Source of the DNA: Microbulbifer agarilyticus
Lineage (GTDB): Bacteria > Pseudomonadota > Gammaproteobacteria > Pseudomonadales > Cellvibrionaceae
NCBI RefSeq assembly: GCF_020171345.1
Contig: NZ_JAIUZM010000001.1
Span: 186,001-250,000, forward strand
Length of the DNA stretch: 64,000 nucleotides
Direction: 5' to 3'
Part shown: in pieces, positions 55,333-64,000 of the stretch
How the letters are laid out: each line of letters opens with the position of its first letter
Position numbering within the stretch: the stretch's first letter is position 1
Notes under the pieces: model-generated
The model's input: the letters and a program-made list of their open reading frames with translations, nothing else
Told to the model about the DNA's origin: nothing
Database searches by the model: none
Program-made: the position numbers and the translations under genes

Positions 55333-56238
55333 ATGGCTTCCAACCCGGCACATGGCGTACACGCACTGATCCGGGGGGCGCAGCTGCTTACCCGGAAAGA
55401 GCTGCGCCCGTTCATCATTATCCCCCTGCTCATCAACCTGGTGCTGTTTATCGCACTGGGCTTCGTGATGATCAGCCAGTTCGACGACCTCGGCCGTTAC
55501 ATCGGCAGCCTGCTCACCGATACCCCCGTGGACACCTCCAACATGTCCTGGTGGCGCGCCATTCTCGCCACCGGCGCAGACTGGGCGGCAAGCGTATTCC
55601 AGTGGCTGGCCTGGTTAATCGCCATTGTTGTCGTGCTGCTGTTCTTCTTCGTATACGGCTACCTGTTCGGGATTATCACCAACATCATCGCCGCCCCGTT
55701 TAACGGCATGCTGGCCGAGAAAGTCGAAGAACTGTTGACCGGCCACCCGCCGCCCCCGGAAGCCTTGCACAGCATGGTCTTCCGCACCCTCGGCCGGGAG
55801 CTGCGCAAGCTGATGTACTTTATTGGCTGGGGTGTCGTGATCTTTGTGATCGCCCTGCTCACCAGCTGGACTGTATTTATCCCTGCCCTGCTCGGCGCGC
55901 TCTGGGGTGCCTGGTGTATGGCGATCCAGTACGTGGATTACCCGCTGGATAACCACCAGCGTTCTTTCAGCGAACTGAAAAGCGTGCTGATGCGCAAGAA
56001 ATTCACCACCCTCGGTTTTGGCGGCAGTGTGATGCTGGCGAAGATGGTGCCGATCCTGAACATCTTTGTGATGCCGGCGGCGGTTGCCGGTGGAACAGCG
56101 TTGTGGGTGGAGCGCATCTGGTCCGATGGCGACCCCGGCAAGGGTCCAAACGGACGGAGTTTCCCAATCGATCCGGCACCCGCTACTGAAACAAAGAAAT
56201 GGCCGAAAGGTATTGAGGGACCGAAAAACGACAAATAA
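55333..56238 (+). CDS. cysZ: CysZ/EI24 family membrane protein, probable sulfate transporter
   Basis: A 301-residue membrane protein with about four hydrophobic segments (ELRPFIIIPLLINLVLFIALGFVMI, WLAWLIAIVVVLLFFFVYGYLFGIITNIIAAPFNGMLAEKVEE, LMYFIGWGVVIFVIALLTSW, FVMPAAVAGGTALWVERIW). NAPFN-like loop AAPFNGMLAEKVEELLTG and LDNHQRSFSELKSVLMRKK are typical for CysZ. Characterised CysZ is a proton-driven sulfate importer. The Pro/Lys-rich tail (from about 270) is extra. It ends at a bidirectional terminator. Confidence 0.9.
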   Translation: MASNPAHGVHALIRGAQLLTRKELRPFIIIPLLINLVLFIALGFVMISQFDDLGRYIGSLLTDTPVDTSNMSWWRAILATGADWAASVFQWLAWLIAIVVVLLFFFVYGYLFGIITNIIAAPFNGMLAEKVEELLTGHPPPPEALHSMVFRTLGRELRKLMYFIGWGVVIFVIALLTSWTVFIPALLGALWGAWCMAIQYVDYPLDNHQRSFSELKSVLMRKKFTTLGFGGSVMLAKMVPILNIFVMPAAVAGGTALWVERIWSDGDPGKGPNGRSFPIDPAPATETKKWPKGIEGPKNDK

Positions 56239-56249
56239 GCAGGCATAAA

Positions 56250-56276
56250 AAAACGCGGGTATTTCCCGCGTTTTTT
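56250..56276. terminator. Bidirectional terminator between cysZ and rhlB
   Basis: AAAAAACGCGGG-TATTT-CCCGCGTTTTTT, an 8-bp stem with A and T runs on both sides, between convergent genes. Confidence 0.92.
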
Positions 56277-56297
56277 GCCCAACGAACCGCTGAAGAA

Positions 56298-57815
56298 TCA
56301 GCGGCGCGAGCGGCCACCGCCACCGCGACGCCCACCGCGATGACCGCCACGATCATTGCGATCGCCACCACTACTGCGCTTCACCTCCACCTTGGGCGGT
56401 GCAACCAGCAGCTCTTCCGGCGGTACTTCGCACTTCAGTTTGCTGCCGAGCAAGGTCTCGATCGGCTCCAGGCGCATCGCATCGTCTTCACAGGCGAAAC
56501 TGATGGAGGTGCCCTTCTTGCCCGCGCGCCCGGTACGGCCGATACGGTGTACGTAATCTTCCGGCTCTTCCGGCAGGGTGTAATTCACTACGTGGCTAAT
56601 ACCGTCGATGTGAATACCACGGCCCGCGACATCGGTGGCGACCAGCACTTTGGATTTGCCGGTTTTGAAGTCTTCCAGGGTGCGCACGCGCTTGTTCTGC
56701 GCCACTTCACCGGACAGCAACCCGGCCTTGATGCCATGTGCGATCAGGTGGTCGTGCAGGCGACGACACTGGTCGCGACGGTTGGCGAACACGATCAGGC
56801 TGTCCACATCATCCTGCTGCACAATGTTGTACAGCAGCGGGTATTTCTCATCACCGGAAACCAGATACACATGCTGGGTAACGGTATCGGTTGCCACGCG
56901 CTCCGGCTCGATTTCCACGATGGTCGGTTCTGTAGTCCACTGCTCCACCAGGTCGTCTACCTCGGGGGTAAATGTGGCGGAGAAGAACATGGTCTGACGA
57001 TGGGTCTTGCGCGGCGTCTGACGCACAATACGGCGTACATCGGGAATAAAGCCCATATCCAGCATACGGTCCGCTTCGTCGATCACCAGAATTTCAGTCT
57101 GATCGAGGTAACAGTCGCGCTTGTTGACGAAATCCAGCAGGCGACCCGGTGTGGCCACCAGAATATCCACCAGGCGTTCGTTCAGCGCCCGCTGCTGTTT
57201 CTCGTAATCCATGCCGCCAACCAGGGTGTGGATTTCCAGGTCCGTATACTTACACAGGTTCTTGGCGTCGTCGGCAATCTGCATCACCAGCTCGCGGGTC
57301 GGCGCAATGATCAGTGCACGGGCCTCGCCGGCATAGCGCTCGCCGTCAAACGGGTGCTTGAGCAGGTCATCGATTACGGTAACCAGGAAGGCCGCCGTTT
57401 TACCGGTACCGGTCTGCGCCTTACCCACCAGATCGTGACCATTAAGCGTGTACGGGAGAGATTGCCCCTGAATCGGGGATGCATACTGGAAGCCGAGGTC
57501 CGCAATGGCGTGCATCAACGGCAGCGGCAGGTCCAGATCGTGGAAGCGCACCTTGCCTTCCTGCTCCGGCACCGGGAAGTCGTCCAGCGTCCACGGCTTC
57601 TGCGGGGCCTTAGGGCGAGTATCCTTGCGGCCATCGGTGCGCTGGTCACGGCGGCGGTTGCGCTGGCGTCCACGGGAACGGCCATCATTTCCAGAAGCGG
57701 ATTTACCCTCCGCAGAGCGCTTGTCGGCACCCGGGCCAGCCTTCTGGCCTTTAGCCTGCTGTTTGGATGCGTTGTCAGACTTGTCGGAGGAACGACGGAA
57801 AAACTTGCCTATCAA
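56298..57815 (-). CDS. rhlB: DEAD-box RNA helicase RhlB
   Basis: A 505-residue ATP-dependent helicase. After a roughly 75-residue Lys/Arg/Gly-rich N-terminal extension come the Q-motif phenylalanine region ([16 protein letters not shown]), motif I AQTGTGKT, Ia [38 protein letters not shown] and [34 protein letters not shown] is RhlB-specific. The C-terminus is an RGG-like tail ([23 protein letters not shown]). RhlB works in the RNA degradosome in enterics; the long ends here make it larger than the 421-residue E. coli form. Confidence 0.94.
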   Translation of the reverse strand: MIGKFFRRSSDKSDNASKQQAKGQKAGPGADKRSAEGKSASGNDGRSRGRQRNRRRDQRTDGRKDTRPKAPQKPWTLDDFPVPEQEGKVRFHDLDLPLPLMHAIADLGFQYASPIQGQSLPYTLNGHDLVGKAQTGTGKTAAFLVTVIDDLLKHPFDGERYAGEARALIIAPTRELVMQIADDAKNLCKYTDLEIHTLVGGMDYEKQQRALNERLVDILVATPGRLLDFVNKRDCYLDQTEILVIDEADRMLDMGFIPDVRRIVRQTPRKTHRQTMFFSATFTPEVDDLVEQWTTEPTIVEIEPERVATDTVTQHVYLVSGDEKYPLLYNIVQQDDVDSLIVFANRRDQCRRLHDHLIAHGIKAGLLSGEVAQNKRVRTLEDFKTGKSKVLVATDVAGRGIHIDGISHVVNYTLPEEPEDYVHRIGRTGRAGKKGTSISFACEDDAMRLEPIETLLGSKLKCEVPPEELLVAPPKVEVKRSSGGDRNDRGGHRGGRRGGGGRSRR

Positions 57816-57990
57816 AAGATTGCTCGCTCAATTGCCCCGGCGCGGCCACAAACCGGCCGACCAAGGTAGCCCCTGTGACCACTGGGCCACAGGAACGGGT
57901 TAAATAATCGGCGAGTATATCATTTATATGTGACGGGCGCGGGAAGCATCGTGTGAGTCCCGCAAATCTGCGTTCGGTGACTGGCGCGGC

Positions 57991-58617
57991 TTAGTCCCGC
58001 AGCAAGCCGCGGCGACGAGCAATCCAGTAGTCGAGGCTGACAAAGCGCCCACCGCCGGTAAACAGCAGGGCCAGCAGCATAATGAAGTAAGTGGCCGCAA
58101 ACTCGATACCGTTTTTGAGCACGGTAAAGTTCCCGGCCTCGGTCAACCACTCGTAATGCCCGTACTCCTTGAGTAATTCAACCGCCTTTTCCTTGCGCAC
58201 TGCGGCTTCCGCAATCAGGTCCTTGCGCCACTCCCAGGGCATGGTGAGTGTTTGCTCCGGCAGGGCATGCCAGCCATATTGCCAGTGCGCCGCTACCGCC
58301 GCGACCACCATAGTGAACATCAGGGGGATTGCGGCCAGGCGCAAGCCCAGGCCAAGCACCAGTGCGATACCACCAAAAAACTCGGTGAGTGCGGCCAGCC
58401 AAGCCAACAGCATTGGGGCGGGCAAACCCAGCCCCCAGTCCGGGTTACCGAACCAGGCCGCAACATCACCAATGCCCATTAACTTGTTCCAGCCGGCAAG
58501 GATAAAGATCGGCCCAAGGAACAGCCGCAAGGCCAGCGGCCCCAAGCCATCCAGCGGTCGAAGAAAGCGCAAAAAACCCTCATAGAATCGATTGAACCCG
58601 CTGTGCGCCCCATCCAT
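57991..58617 (-). CDS. DoxX family membrane protein
   Basis: A 208-residue protein with four TM helices. LALRLFLGPIFILAGWNKLMGIGDVAAWFGNPDWGLGLPAPMLLAWLAALTEFFGGIALVLGLGLRLAAIPLMF is the DoxX core with the usual KLM and EFFGG motifs. A central hydrophilic loop of about 45 residues (PWEWRKDLIAEAAVRKEKAVELLKEYG) separates helices 3 and 4, longer than in most members. ATG 58617 has GGAG 7 bases upstream; the longer frame to 58746 is unlike the family. DoxX proteins are linked to thiosulfate oxidation or redox stress, but specific role is unclear. Confidence 0.88.
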   Translation of the reverse strand: MDGAHSGFNRFYEGFLRFLRPLDGLGPLALRLFLGPIFILAGWNKLMGIGDVAAWFGNPDWGLGLPAPMLLAWLAALTEFFGGIALVLGLGLRLAAIPLMFTMVVAAVAAHWQYGWHALPEQTLTMPWEWRKDLIAEAAVRKEKAVELLKEYGHYEWLTEAGNFTVLKNGIEFAATYFIMLLALLFTGGGRFVSLDYWIARRRGLLRD

Positions 58618-58772
58618 AATCCGCTCCCGTTTTGGTGTATTGCGACTGAATCCGTTTGACCCAACCTGTTCAGTAGTCGCGCAAGACGTGAAATGCTTAC
58701 ACTTCACCCCCCAATTTGGTCCCGAACAGTTTAGCCCCCAACTCATAAGCCGAGCAGACTTCGTCCTACACC

Positions 58773-60140
58773 ATGTTTCGCATCTATAAACGCGCCACAG
58801 CCATCGAGCTACGTCACCTCACCAACCTCGGTGGGCCGCTGGTAGTGAGTAATCTGGCGGTAGTGAGCATGGGGGTTACCGACACCATCGTCGCCGGACG
58901 CTCCGGTGAGCTGGATCTGGCAGGGCTCGCCCTGGGTTCGAGTATCTGGGCCGTATGCGCGGTGACCCTGATCGGCATGCTCGCGGCAGTGTCACCGGTG
59001 GTGGCCAATCTGCGCGGCGCCCGCGACGAACAGGGTTGCGCGCGGCAGATGAGCCAGTCGGTGTGGATTGCGCTGGTGGGCGGATTGCTGGTGGCGGGCG
59101 CCTTGCTGGCGGCACCGCTGTGGAGCCAGTGGATCCAGACCGAGGAAGCGGTACGTAAAATCATGGTGCAGTACCTGCTGGCCCTGGCCACTGGTGTTCT
59201 GCCCTTTGCCTTTGGCAGCGCCCTGCGCGGTTACTGTGAAGGAATGGCGCAGGTGCGCCCGGTAATGCGCATCTACCTGGCCGCGGCGGTGCTCAATGTG
59301 CCGCTGGATATCCTGTTTGTGTTTGGCTGGGGCCCGATACCCGCCATGGGCGGTGCCGGGTGTGGTTGGGCCACCAGCCTGGTTTGCTGGGCGATTGCCA
59401 TCGCGCTCTACTGGCACGCGGGCAATGACCCGGCTTACCGGGCGTTGAAGTTGCGTTTACTGCCGCAGCGGCCGCACTGGCCGACCCTGAAGCATCTGCT
59501 GGCGGTCGGCATGCCGATCTGCGTTGGCGCCGCCGGCGAAGTGACCTTCTTTGCCAGTCTTACCCTGCTGCTGGCGTCCTACGGCGCTACCATCGTATCG
59601 GCTCACCAGATTGCGATGAGCATTGGTTCCATTTTCTATCTGGTGGCCCTGGCGCTGGCCCAGGCGGTCAGTATCCGCACAGCCCAGGTACTGGGCCAGG
59701 CGCGCCCAAAGCGCGCGCGCTTTGTCGGTATGGTGGGCGTGGGCAGCGGCCTGATCTATGCACTGGGCACCGGCGTGGTGCTCATTAGCCTGCGCAATCT
59801 GTTGGTGCTCGCTTACACGAGTAACGTGGAAATCATTGCGGTGGCCACCAATCTGTTACTACTCGCGGCCGCCTTCCAGCTGGTGGATGTTGCTCAGGCC
59901 ATGGCCTGGGGCGCCCTGCGCGGCTACAAGGACACCCGGGTGCCAATGTACATACAGCTGTTTTCTTATTGGTTAATTGGCCTGCCTTTCGCCTACTGGC
60001 TGGGCGAACAATTCTGGGGGGTATACGGCTACTGGGTTGGAATCTGTATCGGCCTCGGCACCGCATCCCTGCTGCTGCTCTGGCGACTCCAGCGCACCAG
60101 CAACAAGGCGCTTCCCGCCACACGCGCCGTGTCCGCCTAA
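58773..60140 (+). CDS. MATE family efflux transporter (NorM-like)
   Basis: A 455-residue, 12-TM exporter in two homologous halves. GGPLVVSNLAVVSMGVTDTIVAGRSGELDLAGLALGSSIW opens the first half and GAAGEVTFFASLTLLLASYGATIVSAHQIA the second; AMAWGALRGYKDTRVPMYIQLFSYWLIGLPFAYWLG near the end is typical of NorM. Likely exports cationic drugs or metabolites in exchange for Na+ or H+. The gene is divergent from DoxX; no regulator is adjacent. Confidence 0.93.
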   Translation: MFRIYKRATAIELRHLTNLGGPLVVSNLAVVSMGVTDTIVAGRSGELDLAGLALGSSIWAVCAVTLIGMLAAVSPVVANLRGARDEQGCARQMSQSVWIALVGGLLVAGALLAAPLWSQWIQTEEAVRKIMVQYLLALATGVLPFAFGSALRGYCEGMAQVRPVMRIYLAAAVLNVPLDILFVFGWGPIPAMGGAGCGWATSLVCWAIAIALYWHAGNDPAYRALKLRLLPQRPHWPTLKHLLAVGMPICVGAAGEVTFFASLTLLLASYGATIVSAHQIAMSIGSIFYLVALALAQAVSIRTAQVLGQARPKRARFVGMVGVGSGLIYALGTGVVLISLRNLLVLAYTSNVEIIAVATNLLLLAAAFQLVDVAQAMAWGALRGYKDTRVPMYIQLFSYWLIGLPFAYWLGEQFWGVYGYWVGICIGLGTASLLLLWRLQRTSNKALPATRAVSA

Positions 60141-60314
60141 TTTCCCAGCCGATCTGCGAGCTGACCGGCCAGAATCGCAGAATCGCCAAGTGCCGCGCAA
60201 TTCGCCGGGAACCGATTGGCTATACTCGCGCTCTCAGTTTCCAGACATCCGAATCATCGCGCGCGGCCAGATCGCTTTGGCCGACGCGGGATTTCCAGTA
60301 AAACGGAGCTTTTC

Positions 60315-61808
60315 ATGCGTCATCGCGCTCTGCGCCTCTCCCTGCTGCTTGCCCTGTACTGCCTGGCGGCACCCTCGCTGGCACTGGACGAATCGAACCA
60401 AAGCGACAAGACCCCAGAGCCGGAGCCATCAGCCCAGCAAGCCGTACCAGCGGAACCATCGCCCGACGCAAGCGCGCTGCAAGAAAGTGAACAGCGCAGC
60501 ACCGGTGACCAACCGGAAAAGCCGATTCCCAAGGCAAAGAGCGTCGAGCTCGACAAACCCGTGAGTGAAAGTGAACTGGTTGCGCCACCCGCGACCAGTG
60601 AAGAGCCTGCACCCACTGCAGAAACCGCCCCGCCTGAAAAACCCGTCGAGACACCGACAATCGAGCAAGTGGCGCCTGTAGGCCGCCCGCTACAGTTACT
60701 GGGTGCCGAAGTGCCTCCAGCAACCACCACGCGCCTGGCCTGGTCACCTCGCCAGCATTTCGAAGGCGTCTACAGCGCCACTCCGGTTCTGGTAGTCAAT
60801 GGCGTGGAAACCGGCCCAACTTTGTGCCTATTCGCCGCGATCCATGGTGACGAATTGAACGGCATCGAAACCGTGCGCCGGGTAATGTACAACCTGGATA
60901 AAGAGACTCTGAAGGGCGCGGTGATCGGCGTACCGATCGTTAATCTGCAGGGGTTCCACCGCAGCTCCCGCTATCTGACCGACCGCCGCGACCTGAATCG
61001 CCACTTCCCGGGAGACAACCGTGGCTCCTCGGCCTCGCGAATCGCGCGCTCCTTTTTTGATGAAGTGGTGGTGCACTGCAACGCCATCGTCGACCTGCAT
61101 ACCGGGTCGTTTTACCGCACCAACCTGCCCCAGCTGCGCGGCGATCTGAAGGATCCCAAAGTCGTTAAATTGACCAAGGGCTTTGGCTCCACCGTGGTCC
61201 TGCACAGCGATGGCGCCAAGGGCACCTTGCGACGGGCGGCGGTGGAGGCAGGCATTCCCACGGTCACCCTGGAAGCCGGCGCCCCCATGGTGCTGGACGA
61301 GCTGTCGGTCAGTCACAGCGTGAAAGGTATTCGCACCCTGCTCAATCAGCTGGGCATGATGAGCAAATTCAGCCTGTGGGGTGACCCGGAGCCGGTGTAC
61401 TACAACTCCACCTGGCAGCGCGCGACCACCGGCGGCATTATTTTCAGTAACGTAAAGCTTGGTTCCACCGTGCGCAAAGGCGACCTGCTCGGCACGGTCA
61501 CCAACCCGATCACCAACGTGCGCAAAGAGATTCGCTCCCAATACAACGGGCGCATTCTCGGTATGGCCATGAACCAGGTGGTGCAGCCAGGCTTTGCCGC
61601 TTACCACATTGGCATTCAGGCTCCAGAGGAACAGATTTCAGCCCCGCAGGAAGTGACGGCAGAAGCAGAACCTGCGCCCTCTGATCAGGAAACAAGTGCC
61701 AGTGAGAAACCCCAACAAGACACCGCGACAGACGTAAAACAGCCAGCACAAAGTACGGAGTCCGAACCATCCGTCGATCCTGAAGAGCTAAGCGAAGAGG
61801 ATGAATAA
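60315..61808 (+). CDS. Secreted succinylglutamate desuccinylase/aspartoacylase family protein
   Basis: A 497-residue protein: signal peptide (about 1-24, ALYCLAAPSLA), a roughly 100-residue Pro/Glu/Ser-rich low-complexity linker, and an M14-like AspA/AstE catalytic domain from about 140. IHGDELNGIETVRR supplies the HxxE zinc ligands, ADRRDLNRHFPG-like DRRDLNRHFPGD the Arg/Asn motif, and VDLHTGSFYRTNLPQL the third His. A second acidic Pro/Glu-rich tail (about 440-497) ends EELSEEDE. Target may be a peptidoglycan- or amide-linked acyl group; characterised relatives are cytoplasmic, so export is notable. ATG 60315 has GGAG 7 bases upstream. Confidence 0.85.
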   Translation: MRHRALRLSLLLALYCLAAPSLALDESNQSDKTPEPEPSAQQAVPAEPSPDASALQESEQRSTGDQPEKPIPKAKSVELDKPVSESELVAPPATSEEPAPTAETAPPEKPVETPTIEQVAPVGRPLQLLGAEVPPATTTRLAWSPRQHFEGVYSATPVLVVNGVETGPTLCLFAAIHGDELNGIETVRRVMYNLDKETLKGAVIGVPIVNLQGFHRSSRYLTDRRDLNRHFPGDNRGSSASRIARSFFDEVVVHCNAIVDLHTGSFYRTNLPQLRGDLKDPKVVKLTKGFGSTVVLHSDGAKGTLRRAAVEAGIPTVTLEAGAPMVLDELSVSHSVKGIRTLLNQLGMMSKFSLWGDPEPVYYNSTWQRATTGGIIFSNVKLGSTVRKGDLLGTVTNPITNVRKEIRSQYNGRILGMAMNQVVQPGFAAYHIGIQAPEEQISAPQEVTAEAEPAPSDQETSASEKPQQDTATDVKQPAQSTESEPSVDPEELSEEDE

Positions 61809-61869
61809 AACGGCCGACTAACGTCTGTGCGCCGCAGCAGTGAATACGCAACGCTCCTGCGGCTAACCG

Positions 61870-62781
61870 TCAAGAAGGTGGCGAGTTACTTTCCCGATCA
61901 ATCACCGGGGTAGGATCAAAGTTTAACGGCTCGGGCTGCAATGTGATGTGGTGAATACCGAACCGTCGATTCAAGGTGCTGCGCAGCCGCTCGAGCACCG
62001 ACGGCCAAGCCTCCAAATCATCGACGATAATATGCGCAGACAGCAGAATCGTACTGCTATCGAAGCGCCATATATGCAGGTCGTGTACGGACCGCACGCC
62101 CTCCTCTAGTGCCATGGCTTCCTCCACACTGGGCAAACTCAACTCGCGGGGCACACGCGCCATCAACACATCGACCGAATCTCTGATTAACCGCGCGCTG
62201 GCAATCAGGATCAGGATGCAAATCAACATGGAAAGCAACGGGTCGATTGGCGTCCAGCCAGTGAAATAAATCACGCCCCCCGCCACCAGCGCCGCCACCG
62301 AGCCAAGCAGGTCACCCATAACATGCAGTAACGCGCCACGAATATTCAGGGTCTGTTCGCCCCGGTGCAGTACCCAGGCCACGGCAACATTTACCAGCAA
62401 ACCAATCGCGGCGATCAGCATCACCACGCCACCAGCAACCGGCTGCGGGTTTTGCAGGCGATCAAACGCGGCCATTGAAATACCCACCACGATCAGCAAC
62501 ATCAGCAACGCATTGACCATTGCTGCGAGCACTTCCGCACGCCCCCAACCAAATGACATCACCCGGCTTGCCGGCTTGCGCGCAACCAGTGCGGCCGCCG
62601 CGCCGAGGGCGAGAGAGAAGGAATCGGTAATCATATGGCCCGCGTCGCCCAGCAAAGCGAGAGAGCCGGAAAGCCAGCCACCGACAGCCTCGACGATGGC
62701 GAACAAAAAGGTAATAACCAGCCCCCAGACAAGGGGCTTCAAGCGGCCGCTACTATGATGGTGATGGGCATGATCGTGCAT
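61870..62781 (-). CDS. Cation diffusion facilitator (ZitB/CzcD-like metal exporter)
   Basis: A 303-residue CDF transporter with six TM helices: a His-rich N-terminus (MHDHAHHHHSSG), then HMITDSFSLALGA (HxxxD site in TM2), HVMGDLLGSVAALVAG (HxxxD in TM5) and a C-terminal ferredoxin-like cytoplasmic domain (VHDLHIWRFDSSTILLSAHIIV). Expected to export Zn2+, possibly Co2+ or Cd2+, in exchange for protons. It is convergent with the aspartoacylase-family gene; a GCCGCAG/CTGCGGC hairpin at 61831-61863 lies between them. Confidence 0.95.
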   Translation of the reverse strand: MHDHAHHHHSSGRLKPLVWGLVITFLFAIVEAVGGWLSGSLALLGDAGHMITDSFSLALGAAAALVARKPASRVMSFGWGRAEVLAAMVNALLMLLIVVGISMAAFDRLQNPQPVAGGVVMLIAAIGLLVNVAVAWVLHRGEQTLNIRGALLHVMGDLLGSVAALVAGGVIYFTGWTPIDPLLSMLICILILIASARLIRDSVDVLMARVPRELSLPSVEEAMALEEGVRSVHDLHIWRFDSSTILLSAHIIVDDLEAWPSVLERLRSTLNRRFGIHHITLQPEPLNFDPTPVIDRESNSPPS

Positions 62782-62852
62782 GCGTGATGTCCTAGCCGGT
62801 TTCCTTACTGGCCACTCCCCACCGCGATAACGAAGGGGTAAAACGGGTGTGG

Positions 62853-63680
62853 CTATGTACGCCCGAGCGTAATACGTTCCCGCCCGGCATAGTCCAGTCG
62901 GGTTTCCACATCCTTGTATCCATACTCGGAGAAAATATTGCGCACAGCCTTGCCCTGCTCCCAGCCGTGCTCCACCAGCAGCAGACCATTCTCGGAGAGA
63001 TGAGCGGTTGCCTGAGACGCTATCTTGCGAATATCGGCAAGCCCTTTTTCATCCGCCACCAGCGCAGACACCGGCTCAAAGCGCACATCCCCTTCGCGCA
63101 AATGCGGGTCTTGGGTATCAATATAGGGAGGATTACTGACGATAACATCAAAGGTGGCATCACCCAGGGCAGAAAACCAGTCGCTCTGCAGGACTTGTAC
63201 GTTGCCAAAGCCCAGCGCGCCCCGATTTTCCTCAGCCAGCGCAACCGCTGCCGGCATGGTATCCACCGCGGTTATTTGCCAGTGCTTTTTTTCACTCGCC
63301 AGGGCCAGGGCAATGGCGCCAGTGCCGGTACCGAGGTCGAGCAATCTCGCCGTAGTCTGTGGGCAGAGGGCCAGTACCGTTTCGACAAGCACTTCGGTAT
63401 CGGGACGGGGAATCAGCGTGGAGCGATTTACCCTTAGGGACAGTGACCAGAATTCGCGGCTACCAGTCAGGTGCGCCACCGGCTCACCGGCAACACGTCG
63501 CTCGAGCAGCTGTTCAAATTCCTCTTGCTGGTCGTCGCTTAACGGTTGTTCCGGCCAGGTGTAGAGCCAGGCCCGCGACTTGCCTAACAGGTGGCACAGC
63601 AACACCTCGAGATCCAATCGCGGGCTATCACTGTCGGTCAGCTCTATTGCGCGTTGCAGGTTTTCCTTAACCGTTGCCAT
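62853..63680 (-). CDS. prmC: Peptide chain release factor N5-glutamine methyltransferase PrmC
   Basis: A 275-residue SAM-dependent methyltransferase that modifies the Gln of GGQ in RF1 and RF2. N-terminal helical domain, then LLDLGTGTGAIALALASE (SAM motif I near 115-130), and the substrate motif VSNPPYID near 183-190. It lies 5 bases after prfA, so both are translated together: the enzyme with its substrate. Confidence 0.98.
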   Translation of the reverse strand: MATVKENLQRAIELTDSDSPRLDLEVLLCHLLGKSRAWLYTWPEQPLSDDQQEEFEQLLERRVAGEPVAHLTGSREFWSLSLRVNRSTLIPRPDTEVLVETVLALCPQTTARLLDLGTGTGAIALALASEKKHWQITAVDTMPAAVALAEENRGALGFGNVQVLQSDWFSALGDATFDVIVSNPPYIDTQDPHLREGDVRFEPVSALVADEKGLADIRKIASQATAHLSENGLLLVEHGWEQGKAVRNIFSEYGYKDVETRLDYAGRERITLGRT

Positions 63681-63685
63681 ACGGA

Positions 63686-64000
63686 TTAATGCTGCCCCAG
63701 TGCTGCCAGCTGATCCGCCTGATACTCGGTGCGCAACGGACCAATGACCTCATCCACCGCGCCCTGCATCACTTCATCAAGCTTGTACAGAGTCAGGCCA
63801 ATGCGGTGGTCGGTCACCCGTCCCTGCGGAAAGTTATAGGTGCGAATGCGCTCGGAGCGGTCACCGCTGCCCACCAGATTGCGGCGCGCATCGGAGATTT
63901 CCTGGGCGGCGGCAGACTCCTGCGCGCTGTTGAGTTTTGCCTGCAACAACGCCATCGCCTTGGCCCGGTTCTTGTGCTGGGAACGCTCATCCTGACACTC
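63686..64000 (-). CDS. prfA: Peptide chain release factor 1 (C-terminal part, truncated by window edge)
   Basis: The last 104 residues of RF1 (about 360 in full). [23 protein letters not shown] immediately follows the GGQ region in RF1, so the catalytic loop lies just beyond the window. Then [42 protein letters not shown] completes the core. The start is out of view. prmC follows 5 bases downstream. Confidence 0.97.
   Translation of the reverse strand, partial: ECQDERSQHKNRAKAMALLQAKLNSAQESAAAQEISDARRNLVGSGDRSERIRTYNFPQGRVTDHRIGLTLYKLDEVMQGAVDEVIGPLRTEYQADQLAALGQH

Noticed and set aside
56340..57869. Plus-strand open frame of 509 codons opposite rhlB
   Set aside because: Almost exactly mirrors rhlB, whose DEAD-box motifs are unambiguous. 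The mirror frame has no domain sense.
57913..57942. Promoter for rhlB (TATACT on the minus strand)
   Set aside because: The -10 is plausible but no -35 hexamer lies at a suitable distance, so it is not reported as a feature.
61831..61863. Terminator between the aspartoacylase-family gene and the CDF gene
   Set aside because: A 7-bp GC stem exists but the loop is long (19 bases) and no U-tract follows on either strand; mentioned only as context.

Overview
The window looks like a contiguous piece of a marine gammaproteobacterial chromosome, most likely Cellvibrionales and Microbulbifer-like. This is inferred from gene order, protein character and a GC content that looks to be in the high fifties; no database search was made. 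Coding density is high, and no rRNA, tRNA, CRISPR array or intact transposase was seen. Several blocks are canonical gammaproteobacterial housekeeping clusters. The most accessory-looking part lies between about 13.2 and 24.0 kb.

Layout. 0-4.3 kb: end of imuB and complete dnaE2, the SOS-mutagenesis polymerase cassette. 4.3-13.3 kb: an Ldh-type dehydrogenase, arfB, a BCCT osmolyte transporter, a secreted GDSL esterase autotransporter, a GNAT acetyltransferase and a two-subunit sodium:solute symporter. 13.4-24.0 kb: a DUF1540 protein, a FucP/GluP-type MFS transporter, a DUF917 (S-methyl-thiohydantoin desulfurase family) enzyme, a TonB-dependent receptor, a divergent CodB-like NCS1 permease and an Lrp/AsnC regulator. 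Within this stretch are decayed second copies of the DUF917 and MFS genes and a compositionally distinct metalloprotease lipoprotein gene. 24.1-36.1 kb: the lipA-lipB-ybeD-dacA-rlpA-mltB-rodA-mrdA-rlmH-rsfS-nadD-proA cluster, all on the minus strand. It joins lipoylation, cell elongation/peptidoglycan synthesis and ribosome maturation. 36.1-42 kb: a DUF2339 membrane giant, a Lon-substrate-binding-domain protein, YpfJ-type metallopeptidase, ppiC, a structured inverted-repeat element and an unrecognised membrane protein. 42.2-51.3 kb: mreBCD-maf-rng-yhdP (minus strand), the rod-shape and envelope operon. 51.6-56.3 kb: gatCAB, a PA4642-family protein and cysZ. 56.3-64 kb: rhlB, a DoxX protein, a MATE exporter, a secreted aspartoacylase-family protein, a CDF cation exporter, prmC and the end of prfA.

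How the genes work together. RodA-PBP2 and MreBCD supply the elongasome, with DacA, MltB and RlpA trimming the wall. YhdP belongs to the AsmA-like inter-membrane lipid transport family. PrmC modifies the release factor encoded beside it. GatCAB completes Asn/Gln-tRNA synthesis by transamidation. In the accessory block, an outer-membrane receptor, two inner-membrane permeases, a DUF917 enzyme and an Lrp regulator form a plausible scavenging pathway for a hydantoin-, thiohydantoin- or pyrimidine-like nitrogen compound. The adjacent relics indicate that DUF917 and the MFS gene were once duplicated together.

The least expected signals are: (i) the relics at 15083-15410, one fusing both ends of DUF917 in frame; (ii) a 12-bp repeat that replays the mreB terminus, Val-Ser-Ser-stop, four times in register; (iii) mreC, whose only full-length start is an ATT overlapping the stop of a five-codon leader; (iv) a roughly 150-bp nested inverted-repeat element at 40949-41099; and (v) a four-copy 13-bp repeat in the gap upstream of the metalloprotease gene.
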